Shown here piece by piece: positions 16,408 to 23,870 of a stretch of 45,533 nt of DNA (position 1 is its first letter; every line of letters starts with the position of its first letter). Source of the DNA: Collinsella aerofaciens (GTDB lineage Bacteria; Actinomycetota; Coriobacteriia; Coriobacteriales; Coriobacteriaceae); assembly GCF_019131995.1 (NCBI RefSeq), contig NZ_JAHONA010000017.1:1-45533 (forward strand). Reading direction: 5' to 3'. The notes under the pieces are model-generated. The model was not told the DNA's origin. It did not search any database and saw only the letters and a program-made list of their open reading frames with translations. The position numbers and the translations under genes are program-made.

Positions 16408-18834
16408 TTACGCGTGCCAGATCTCGTCGCGGTACTCGCGAATGGTGCGGTCGCTCGAGAACCAGCCGGAGGAGGCGGTGTTGAGCAGCGCCTTGCGGTT
16501 CCAGGTCTCCTGGTCGCCGTAGCTTTTCGTGAGCGCCTCCCATGCATCCACGTAGCTGCGGAAGTCTGCCATGACCAGGTCGGGGTCGTTGTTGTTCATG
16601 AGCTCGTTGTAGATGCTCTCGAAGTTGCCCGAAAGGCCCGCAAAGGTGTTGTCCTTGAGCTCGTCCATCACGCGGCCCAGACGCTCGCGGTCGCCGTTGA
16701 GCGTATCCCACGCAAAGTAGCTGTTGGATGCCCAGAGCTGTTCGACCTCGGGAGCGGTCAGGCCAAAGATGGCCTCGTTCTCGCGGCCGGCAAGGTCGGC
16801 GATCTCGATGTTGGCGCCGTCGAGGGTGCCCAGCGTAATGGCGCCGTTCATCATGAGCTTCATGTTGGACGTGCCCGAGGCCTCCTTGCCGGCCGTGGAG
16901 ATCTGCTCCGAGATCTCGGCGGCGGGGTAGATGAGCTGGGCGTTGCTCACGCGGAAGTTGGGGATAAAGCAGACCTTCATGACCTCGTTGACGCGCGGGT
17001 CGTTGTTGATGACGTCGGCCACGGAGTTAATGAGGCGGATGGTCTCCTTGGCGAAGGTGTAGCTCGAGGCAGCCTTGCCGCTAAAGATGAAGGTCGTCGG
17101 CGTCACGTGGAAGTTGGGATCGGCGATGCGACGGTTGTAGATGTCCATCACCTTCATGATGTTCATGAGCTGGCGCTTGTAGGCATGGAAGCGCTTAACC
17201 TGAACATCGAAGACGGTGTTGGGGTCAATGACCAGACCGGTCTCGGCCTTAACGTAGGCAGCCAGGCGCTCCTTGTTGGCGCGCTTGGAGGCACCCACGG
17301 CCTTTAGGAACTCGGTGTCGTTCTGGAAACTTTTAAGCTTCTCAAGCTCAAAGGCGTCCTTGAGCCAGCCATCGCCAATGGCATCGGTGACGAGCTTGGC
17401 ATAGGTGGGGTTGGCCTCGGCAAAGAAGCGACGGTGCGAGATGCCGTTGGTCTTGTTGTTGAACTTCTCGGGCGTTAAGGCATAGAAGTCCTTGAGCACG
17501 ATGTTCTTGATGATGTCGGAGTGGATCTTGGCCACGCCGTTGACGCTATGGCTGCAGATCACGGACAGGTTGGCCATGCGAATCTCGCCGTCCCACAGAA
17601 TAGCGGTCTGGCGCAGACGCTCCTGCCAGCCCTCCTGCGTGGTGTCGAACGACTCGTGCCAACGACGGCTGATCTCGTCGATGATCTGGTACACGCGGGG
17701 GAGGAGCTTGGAGAACGTGCCGATGGGCCACTTCTCCAGAGCCTCGGGCAGGATGGTGTGGTTGGTGTAGCTCACGACCTGCGTCACGATGTTCCAAGCG
17801 TCGTCCCACTCGAGCTTCTTCTCGTCAATGAGGATGCGCATGAGCTCGGGGCCGCACATGGCGGGGTGGGTGTCGTTGGTGTGGATGGCAACAAACTGCG
17901 GCAGCAGCTCCCAGTTCTCGCCGTGCTCCTTCTCAAAGGTGTCGAGCAGGCTGTAGATGCCGGCCGAGACAAACAGGTACTCCTGCTTCAAGCGCAGCAG
18001 ACGGCCGTGCTCGCCGGCGTCGTTGGGGTAGAGGATGGCGCTGATTGCCTCGGCCTCGGCGCGCTCGGCATCGGCCAGGGCATAGTCGCCGCGGTTGAAG
18101 GCCTCCAGGTCAAAGTGCTCCTCGACCGGCTCGGCGGCCCAGACGCGCAGCTTGTTAACGGTCTCGCCGGCATAGCCCACCACGGGGATGTCGTAAGGAA
18201 CGGCCAAGATATCCTGCGTGTCCACCGTGCGGTAGAACGTGCGGCCGTTCTCCTCAAAGCCCTCGACATGGCCACCAAACTTGATGGTCACGGCCTTGTC
18301 CTGACGACGGACCTCCCAGGGATAGCCGTGGGTGAGCCACTCGTCGGTGGCCTCGACCTGGCTGCCGTTAACGATTTCCTGCTTAAACAGGCCATAGCGG
18401 TAGCGCATACCGTTGCCGTAGCCGGCAATGCCCTCGGCTGCCATGGAATCAAGGAAGCATGCGGCAAGGCGGCCCAGGCCACCGTTGCCCAGCGCCGGAT
18501 CGGGCTCCTGGTTCTCGATGACGGACAGGTCGAAGCCCATGTCGTCGAGCGCCTCGGCGACCATGTCGCGCACGCCAAAGTTGAGCAGGTAGTTGTCGAG
18601 CAGGCGGCCGATCAAAAACTCGATCGAGAAGTAGTACACGCGCTTCTTGCCCTCGGCGGTGGCGCGGGCGTCACTCTTGGTGGCAACGGTGCGGGCCTTC
18701 TCGGCCACGAGCTTGGCCAGGGCGTTAAAGCGGTCCAGGTCGCTGGCGGCCTCGACGCTCTTGCCGCTGATGCTCATGACGGCATCGCGATAGAGCTCGG
18801 TAAACTCCTGCTTGTTGTCGAAGATCTTATTCAT
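16408..18834 (-). CDS. glgP: Glycogen/starch phosphorylase
   Basis: GT35 enzyme releasing glucose 1-phosphate from the non-reducing ends of glycogen. The 808-residue protein has the family length. The pyridoxal-phosphate site is EASGTSNMKLMMNGA, whose Lys forms the Schiff base, followed by LGTLDGANIE; KRFHAYKRQL is also present. AAAGGA precedes the ATG by about 5 nt. It lies second in the operon, between glgB and glgC, so synthesis and degradation enzymes are co-expressed and flux must be set mainly by enzyme regulation. Confidence 0.96.
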   Translation of the reverse strand: MNKIFDNKQEFTELYRDAVMSISGKSVEAASDLDRFNALAKLVAEKARTVATKSDARATAEGKKRVYYFSIEFLIGRLLDNYLLNFGVRDMVAEALDDMGFDLSVIENQEPDPALGNGGLGRLAACFLDSMAAEGIAGYGNGMRYRYGLFKQEIVNGSQVEATDEWLTHGYPWEVRRQDKAVTIKFGGHVEGFEENGRTFYRTVDTQDILAVPYDIPVVGYAGETVNKLRVWAAEPVEEHFDLEAFNRGDYALADAERAEAEAISAILYPNDAGEHGRLLRLKQEYLFVSAGIYSLLDTFEKEHGENWELLPQFVAIHTNDTHPAMCGPELMRILIDEKKLEWDDAWNIVTQVVSYTNHTILPEALEKWPIGTFSKLLPRVYQIIDEISRRWHESFDTTQEGWQERLRQTAILWDGEIRMANLSVICSHSVNGVAKIHSDIIKNIVLKDFYALTPEKFNNKTNGISHRRFFAEANPTYAKLVTDAIGDGWLKDAFELEKLKSFQNDTEFLKAVGASKRANKERLAAYVKAETGLVIDPNTVFDVQVKRFHAYKRQLMNIMKVMDIYNRRIADPNFHVTPTTFIFSGKAASSYTFAKETIRLINSVADVINNDPRVNEVMKVCFIPNFRVSNAQLIYPAAEISEQISTAGKEASGTSNMKLMMNGAITLGTLDGANIEIADLAGRENEAIFGLTAPEVEQLWASNSYFAWDTLNGDRERLGRVMDELKDNTFAGLSGNFESIYNELMNNNDPDLVMADFRSYVDAWEALTKSYGDQETWNRKALLNTASSGWFSSDRTIREYRDEIWHA

Positions 18835-18926
18835 ACGTTCCTTTCCCCCGGGGATATCTCCCGGAACGGTTATGACTTACATCCTACGCCCCAGCGGGGC
18901 GGGTGATTGCAGCGGTAACGGCTTTG

Positions 18927-21191
18927 TTACGCGTCCTTAGCGGTCGACTTAACAGAAGCTGACTTGGCCTTGGTAGTTGCCTTTTTGGCAGCCGGCTTCT
19001 TGGTCGCGGGCTTTGCCGCAGCCTTGGCCTTGGTTGCCTTGGTCGTAGCGGCCTTCGCCTTAGCCGGAGCCTTCTTAGCAGCCGCGGTCTTGGGCTTCAC
19101 CGAGGACGCGCGCTTGCGCGTCGTCTTCTTTGGCTCCTCGATCACGGGCGGCTTATAGCTGCTGGGACCGCGGCGCTTAAGCACCACGCCTGCCAGACCG
19201 GGCACCTTGATCTCGATGGAGTCCATCTGCCCGTTCCAGGGATAGGGCTCGCTCGAGCAGGTGTAGGGCTCCTCACCGGCATAGCCGCTGCCGCCAAACT
19301 CGGGACGGTCGGAATCAAAGATGACCTCCCAGTCACCCTCGCGCGGCACGCCCACGCGGAAGCTCTCGTAGCTCGCCGGGTCAAAGTTGATCAAAATCAC
19401 CAGGTCGTCATCGACGTCCTCGCCCTGGCGCACAAAGCTCACGATGGACTGCTTGGAGTTATCCGCGTCGATCCAGGTAAAGCCGTCGTCGGTGTAGCCG
19501 CGCTCGTACAGGGCAGGCTCGGCGGTGTACAGATGGTTGAGCGCCTTGATAAACGCCTGATGATGACGGTGGGTCTCGTACTCCTCGGTCAGGAACCACT
19601 GGATGGACTCGTGGTAGCGCCACTCAATAAACTGGCCGATCTCGTTGCCCATAAAGTTGAGCTTGGCACCGGGGTGCGTCATCTGGTAGAAGGCCAGCGT
19701 GCGCAGACCGGCAAACTGGCGCCACCAGTCGCCCGGCATGCGGCCGATCAGCGAGCACTTGCCGTGCACGACCTCGTCGTGGCTCAGCGGGCAAATAAAG
19801 TTCTCGGTAAAGGCGTACATGATGGAGAACGTGAGCAGCCCGTGGTTGCCGGGGCGCCACGGAAAATCGGTCTGCATGTAGTGCAGGGTGTCGTTCATCC
19901 AGCCCATGTCCCACTTGTAGTGGAAGCCCAGGCCGCCATCCTGCGGCGGGTAGGTCACGAGCGGCCACGCGGTGGACTCCTCGGCCATCATCATCACGTC
20001 GGGGTAGTGTGCCTCTACAGCGCAGTTGACCTGGCGGATAAACGCGCTGGCGTCCAGGTCCTCCTCGGTACCGTACTTGTTGAACTTCTTTTGGCCCGGA
20101 TCGTCGATGCCAAAGTTGAGGTACAGCATACTGGACACGCCGTCCATGCGAATGCCGTCCACGTGGAAGTTCTCGAGCCAATACAGCACGTTGGAGACCA
20201 GGAAGGAGCGGACCTCGCCGCGGGCGAAGTCAAACTTGTGAGTACCCCAGTTAGGGTGAATCTCGTGCTCAAACAGCATGTGGCCGTTAAAGGTTGCAAG
20301 GCCGTGGGAGTCGGCGCAAAAACCGCCGGGCACCCAGTCCATGATCACGCCGATGCTCGCCTCGTGGCACGCATCGATAAAGTGCATGAGCTGCTGCGGG
20401 TTGCCGTAGCGTGACGTGGCGGCGTAGTAGCCGGTCGTCTGGTAGCCCCAGGAGCCATCGAAGGGATGCTCCATAAGCGGCATGACCTCGATATGCGTGT
20501 AGCCCATGTCGCGCACGTAGTCCACGAGCTCCACCGACAGGTCGTCGTAGGTGTAGAACTCGCCGCGCTGCGCGGGGAAGGGATCCATGGGTCCGGGGTA
20601 GTTGCCGTACTCGTCGGGCTCGCCCTGCGGCGCGTCGCCGTGGCGCTTCCACGAGCCAATATGCACCTCATAGATGTTGAGCGGCTGCGACATATGGTTG
20701 TGGCCGGCGCGGCGCTTGAGCCACGCGGCGTCGTTCCACTTGTAGCCATCGAGGGTCCACAGCACGCTCGCGGTACCCGGAGGGCACTCGGCCTTAAAGG
20801 CATACGGATCGGCCTTGTAGAGCTTTTCGCCCTCGTTGGTTTCGATGAGGTACTTATAGAGCTGGCCCTGCTCGGCGCCAGGAATAAAGCCTTCCCAAAT
20901 AGCGCTCGTATGCACGGGCACCAGCGGGTTGGCTTGTTCATCCCAGTCGTTAAATTCGCCAATGACATGGACGCTCTTTACGTCGGGGGCCCAAACGCAA
21001 AAACGCCAGCCGCGCGTACGGTTCTGCGTGTCGGGGTGCGCGCCCATCTTTTCCCAGCTGCGCTCCCACATTCCAATGCCAAACAGGTAGACATCGTCCT
21101 TGGAGAGCTCCGGTGCGTGCGGAGCCGGTTTGCGGGTTGCGGGCTTTTTAGCCGTTGGCTTTAGCTTTGTATCGCTCACGTTTGATCCCAT
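18927..21191 (-). CDS. glgB: 1,4-alpha-glucan branching enzyme with basic N- and C-terminal tails
   Basis: GH13 enzyme that makes the alpha-1,6 branches of glycogen. A CBM48-like domain (FCVWAPDVKSVHVIGEFNDW near residue 65) precedes the barrel with region II GIRMDGVSSM, region III MMAEESTAWP and region IV CPLSHDEVVHGK. Region I reads DWVPGGFCADSHGL; the His usually found after DWVP(A/G) is Gly here. Residues about 676-754 form a Lys/Ala/Thr-rich tail like that of GlgA, and the N-terminal 30 residues include TAKKPATRKPA. First gene of the operon. The start is uncertain: ATG 21191 lacks a clear ribosome binding site, while a GTG at 21179 has GGGAT 5 nt upstream. Confidence 0.92.
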   Translation of the reverse strand: MGSNVSDTKLKPTAKKPATRKPAPHAPELSKDDVYLFGIGMWERSWEKMGAHPDTQNRTRGWRFCVWAPDVKSVHVIGEFNDWDEQANPLVPVHTSAIWEGFIPGAEQGQLYKYLIETNEGEKLYKADPYAFKAECPPGTASVLWTLDGYKWNDAAWLKRRAGHNHMSQPLNIYEVHIGSWKRHGDAPQGEPDEYGNYPGPMDPFPAQRGEFYTYDDLSVELVDYVRDMGYTHIEVMPLMEHPFDGSWGYQTTGYYAATSRYGNPQQLMHFIDACHEASIGVIMDWVPGGFCADSHGLATFNGHMLFEHEIHPNWGTHKFDFARGEVRSFLVSNVLYWLENFHVDGIRMDGVSSMLYLNFGIDDPGQKKFNKYGTEEDLDASAFIRQVNCAVEAHYPDVMMMAEESTAWPLVTYPPQDGGLGFHYKWDMGWMNDTLHYMQTDFPWRPGNHGLLTFSIMYAFTENFICPLSHDEVVHGKCSLIGRMPGDWWRQFAGLRTLAFYQMTHPGAKLNFMGNEIGQFIEWRYHESIQWFLTEEYETHRHHQAFIKALNHLYTAEPALYERGYTDDGFTWIDADNSKQSIVSFVRQGEDVDDDLVILINFDPASYESFRVGVPREGDWEVIFDSDRPEFGGSGYAGEEPYTCSSEPYPWNGQMDSIEIKVPGLAGVVLKRRGPSSYKPPVIEEPKKTTRKRASSVKPKTAAAKKAPAKAKAATTKATKAKAAAKPATKKPAAKKATTKAKSASVKSTAKDA

Positions 21192-21389
21192 CATGACGCG
21201 GCAGCGTGTTGCCTTGGTGACTAGATGCGAAAGGTCCAAGGCTGCACGAATCGAAGGGACGGCGAAGTTTCAGTGATTCGTTCCACCTCGCGTGCTCGGT
21301 GGAACTTTCGGCAGAAACTACGATAACACCTGTGCGTTAGTTTTATGGACGAAAGCGGATTTACGGGGGCGTTTAATCGGTAAGCGACA

Positions 21390-21510
21390 TGTTTATACCA
21401 CTGGCAGAATTACCGTGGTAAAACTCTTGACAGTTTTACCAATTAGGGTTTCAAAATTGTTAGCCTGACGTTTGGTAAAACGTTTTTAGCAGGTTGTTTA
21501 CCATTTGACA
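21390..21510. promoter_or_regulatory. Operator-rich divergent control region between glgB and the HAD gene
   Basis: A perfect inverted repeat TGGTAAAACT (21416-21425) / AGTTTTACCA (21432-21441) has a 6-nt spacer and overlaps a TTGACA at 21427-21432. A second pair of half-sites, TGGTAAAACG (21473-21482) and GTTTACCA (21496-21503), lies 50 nt downstream; the first of these is part of GTAAAACGTTTTTA, a LacI-family-like palindrome with central CG. A further partial site (TTATACCA) is at 21393-21400. The arrangement suggests cooperative binding of a sugar-responsive repressor. No -10 box could be placed with confidence for either gene. Confidence 0.65.
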
Positions 21511-21525
21511 TTGAAAGGTTCGTTT

Positions 21526-22215
21526 ATGTCCCATACCGCCGCTCCCAAGGTTGCTTTTATTTTCGATTGCGACGGCACACTGGTTAATAGTACCCCCGTT
21601 TGGGCCTATGCCCAGCCCGAGTTATTGCACCGCCACGGTGTCGACGTGACGGTCGACGATTTTGCCCAGTTTGAGCATTTGTCGCTGGAGGACGAGTGCC
21701 AGGCCTACCACGACACGTGGGGCATTGGCGCGAATGGTGAGGAGCTGTATCGCGAGCTGGGTGAGATTTTGATTGATGGGTACTCCAAGGTGCCGCCGCG
21801 CGAGGGACTCCTGGCATTTTTGGAGCAGGCGCAGGAGGCCGGCATTGCCATGTGCGTTGCCACGTCCACGCCGGCCGAGCTGGTGCAGTCCGCACTCGCT
21901 GGTGCCGGGCTCGACGCTTACATGGAGTTTGTGACCACCACGGGCGAGGCAGGTCGCTCTAAGCAGTTCCCCGATGTGTACGAGCTGGCGCTGCGTCGCC
22001 TGGAAGAGCGCCATGGGCACAAGTTTGAGCGTGTATGGGTGTTTGAGGACGCCGTCTTTGGCCTAAAGAGCTCTGGCACCGCAGGCTTTAAGCGCGTGGG
22101 TATTTATGACTCGCATGGCCGTATGGAGCGCGACGAGGTGCGCGCCAACTGCGAGATCTTTATCGACAGCTACGAGGAGCTTGACTTGGCCCGCGTGCTT
22201 TCGTTTGAGGGATAG
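21526..22215 (+). CDS. HAD-superfamily phosphatase/phosphomutase
   Basis: A 229-residue HAD hydrolase of the beta-phosphoglucomutase/phosphatase group. Motif I is DCDGTLVNS near residue 13 (nucleophile Asp and acid/base Asp); motif II is VATSTPAEL; the Lys of motif III fits SKQFPDVYELA; motif IV is VFEDAVFGLKSS. A helical cap lies between motifs I and II. GAAAGG precedes the ATG at 21526. The substrate cannot be read from sequence. It faces glgB across a shared operator region, which suggests a role in sugar-phosphate metabolism such as beta-phosphoglucomutase or a sugar phosphatase. The stop is 9 nt before the next gene. Confidence 0.8.
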   Translation: MSHTAAPKVAFIFDCDGTLVNSTPVWAYAQPELLHRHGVDVTVDDFAQFEHLSLEDECQAYHDTWGIGANGEELYRELGEILIDGYSKVPPREGLLAFLEQAQEAGIAMCVATSTPAELVQSALAGAGLDAYMEFVTTTGEAGRSKQFPDVYELALRRLEERHGHKFERVWVFEDAVFGLKSSGTAGFKRVGIYDSHGRMERDEVRANCEIFIDSYEELDLARVLSFEG

Positions 22216-22224
22216 GCGAGAGCT

Positions 22225-22866
22225 GTGGCTTGCAAGGTATTAGTGGTCTGCGGCTCGCCCGTGGTGGCGAGCGCGGATCTGTTGCGTAGGCTGGCAGGGG
22301 ACTGCGATCACGTTGTCGCCGTGGACCGCGGGCTCGACGCGCTGCTGGGTGCCGGCTTGAGCTGCGACGTATATGTTGGGGATGCCGACACGGTGAGCGA
22401 TGCGGGCCGTGCGTTGGTCGATGCCACCGAAGCCTTTGAGGTGGAGCGCCACGACCCCTACAAGGACTATACCGATCTGGCGCTGGCGCTCGATTCCGTC
22501 CGCCGTCGCTGGCCGGGTGCCGAAGTAGTTGCGACCTGCGCCACCGGCGGCCGTCCTGATATGGCCCTAAGCGTCCTAGGCCTACTAGCCAACTACAAAG
22601 ACGCCCCAGTCTGGATTGCCGAGGACAAGGTGGTCTCCCGCATTCTTCACATAGGTGAGTCGTGGACCATCGAGGGCGCCGAAGGCAAGACATTCTCCAT
22701 CATCGCCATAGCGCCTGGGACGGTGGTAAGCGAACACGGTCTAGAGTGGGAGTTAGATCACGCCTCGCTGGGCCTGTTGGCCGACACGGGCATTAGCAAC
22801 GTCGTCAGGTCAACAGCCACAATCCAAGTCTACACCGGCACCGCCATCGCTTACCTCTACAGGTAA
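22225..22866 (+). CDS. Thiamine diphosphokinase
   Basis: Transfers pyrophosphate from ATP to thiamine, giving thiamine diphosphate. The 213-residue protein shows the family pattern: VVAVDRGLDALLGAGLSCDV with DVYVGDADTVS (Asp-rich catalytic loop), KDYTDLALAL, then TGGRPDMALSVLGLL, followed by a C-terminal beta-domain with FSIIAI and GLEWEL that binds thiamine. The start is GTG at 22225, 9 nt after the HAD gene, with GGCGAGAG as a weak ribosome binding site. It is probably co-transcribed with the HAD gene. A long hairpin follows. Confidence 0.88.
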   Translation: MACKVLVVCGSPVVASADLLRRLAGDCDHVVAVDRGLDALLGAGLSCDVYVGDADTVSDAGRALVDATEAFEVERHDPYKDYTDLALALDSVRRRWPGAEVVATCATGGRPDMALSVLGLLANYKDAPVWIAEDKVVSRILHIGESWTIEGAEGKTFSIIAIAPGTVVSEHGLEWELDHASLGLLADTGISNVVRSTATIQVYTGTAIAYLYR

Positions 22867-22880
22867 GGTCTATCGCATCA

Positions 22881-22953
22881 GGGTTTTATCGGGACGGTGG
22901 ATAGAAATAAGCGCTCGAAGAGTGATTATTTCTGCCCCGTCCCAGGAAAACCC
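22881..22953. repeat. Long imperfect hairpin after the thiamine diphosphokinase gene
   Basis: Three blocks pair in order: GGGTTTT (22881-22887) with AAAACCC (22947-22953), GGGACGG (22891-22897) with CCGTCCC (22937-22943), and AGAAATAA (22903-22910) with TTATTTCT (22926-22933), with small internal loops and a 15-nt apical loop. It lies just after the stop codon and without a T-run, like the other long intergenic inverted repeats in this window. Confidence 0.75.
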
Positions 22954-22983
22954 GTAAGTAAGAGATTCAACCCAAAATAGTCC

Positions 22984-23012
22984 TTGCATCAAAGAAAGTC
23001 TTCCCCTATAGT
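22984..23012 (+). promoter_or_regulatory. Promoter of tRNA-Ala
   Basis: TTGCAT at 22984-22989 and TATAGT at 23007-23012 are separated by 17 nt, an ideal sigma-70-type spacing, and the start of the tRNA follows 14 nt after the -10 box. Confidence 0.8.
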
Positions 23013-23025
23013 ATCTCCACGTCAC

Positions 23026-23101
23026 GGGGGCGTAGCTCAGCTGGGAGAGCGCTTGACTGGCAGTCAAGAGGTCAGGGGTTCGATCCCCCTCGTCTCCACC
23101 A
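23026..23101 (+). tRNA. tRNA-Ala (anticodon GGC)
   Basis: A 76-nt cloverleaf with the CCA end encoded. The acceptor stem GGGGGCG pairs with CGTCTCC, including the G3-U70 wobble pair that identifies alanine tRNAs. The D-arm has TAGCTCAG, the anticodon stem CTTGA/TCAAG encloses loop CTGGCAG with anticodon GGC, and the T-arm contains GGTTCGATCC. It decodes GCC and GCU. It stands alone with its own promoter and terminator. Confidence 0.97.
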
Positions 23102-23111
23102 TCGTGAATGC

Positions 23112-23142
23112 AAAGGCCTTCGGAATTCCGAAGGCCTTTTTT
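23112..23142 (+). terminator. Terminator of tRNA-Ala
   Basis: AAAGGCCTTCGG (23112-23123) pairs with CCGAAGGCCTTT around AATT and is followed by a run of T, a textbook intrinsic terminator. Confidence 0.92.
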
Positions 23143-23446
23143 CATGCCAAAAAACCACGCGCCACAAACCCTACCTACGCCAACAAAAAGTTGCACAATT
23201 TATTTCCCATGTCTGTACTTAGTTTGTTTGACATACGCGATTATCAGCGTAGTTCGACGCTTCATTTAGGCGTTCAGTAACGCCCCTAATCACCGCCAGT
23301 ACGTCAATAACCTGCATCAATGTGAACAATTTCCCAAAACCACCCCCTTGAACACGTCAAATGAACGAAATGTTGTCCGGCACAACCAAAATCAGTTTCG
23401 CCATCAGCTTGTGCTAGGATACCTAGCGTTACATGAGTTCAACTGT

Positions 23447-23525
23447 GCTCGCGGCTCCAGCAAGCCATAAAGCGCAGGGTTGATCAGCATCCGGCCGTAA
23501 CGGCGGTGCCAGAGACACCACGAGC
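23447..23525 (+). ncRNA. Candidate structured leader RNA (multi-branched)
   Basis: A closing helix GCTCG (23447-23451) / CGAGC (23521-23525) encloses three small hairpins: GGCT/AGCC (23453-23466), GCCG/CGGC with loop TAA (23494-23504) and GGTG/CACC with a 7-nt loop (23505-23519). The last two directly abut and could stack. The layout resembles a cis-regulatory aptamer, but I do not recognise it as any known riboswitch class. It lies 350 nt upstream of the antiterminator gene. Confidence 0.4.
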
Positions 23526-23617
23526 TCCAATAAAGAAGTCATGCGACGTTATTTATTTGCATTGATGTAATTCCAAGGTGCATTTAATAGCTTGCGTGTC
23601 AAAGCGTAGTAGTCCTA

Positions 23618-23677
23618 CAGCTGTTTGCGTGCGGTCCAGTTTTGTTCCCGCTTGACTGGCTCGCACGCAGCCAGCTG
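23618..23677 (+). promoter_or_regulatory. Leader hairpin upstream of the LoaP-like gene
   Basis: Arms 23618-23639 and 23656-23677 (22 nt each) pair at 18 of 22 positions, with CAGCTG at the base and GCGTGCG/CGCACGC in the middle, around a 16-nt loop. LoaP-type antiterminators are known to need an RNA hairpin in the leader of their target operon; this is the obvious candidate. It could alternatively be a pausing or termination structure. Confidence 0.5.
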
Positions 23678-23870
23678 GGGTCGCGGTCATTTTTGCGATA
23701 CACGTCCGCGACTCTAGCAACTGCTTCTATACATACCGTTCACGGTGGGGCAGAGCCACGTGCTTGTCTGACTGGGCTCAGGGTTTGAATATGGAGCGCC
23801 TTCGCGCACAAGCGCCCTGGCGAAGCCATACCCAAACCCCGTGAGCCACACGTAAGACAGCAAGGGGGTG

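Larger units (their letters stand above)
23143..23870 (+). promoter_or_regulatory. Long untranslated leader of the polysaccharide operon
   Basis: About 730 nt without a credible gene lie between the tRNA terminator and the antiterminator gene. The region contains a compact multi-hairpin element (23447-23525) and a long imperfect hairpin (23618-23677), listed separately. A TAGGAT at 23415-23420 is a possible -10 box just upstream of the first structure, but its -35 is poor. The length and structure fit a leader RNA on which elongation control acts. Confidence 0.5.

Noticed and set aside
15127..17307. A 726-codon plus-strand frame opposite glgC and glgP
   Set aside because: High GC content leaves antisense frames open; the minus strand carries intact, motif-complete enzymes.
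21505..21510. TTGACA upstream of the HAD gene as a promoter
   Set aside because: It lies only a few bases before the ribosome binding site, leaving no room for a -10 box and start point.
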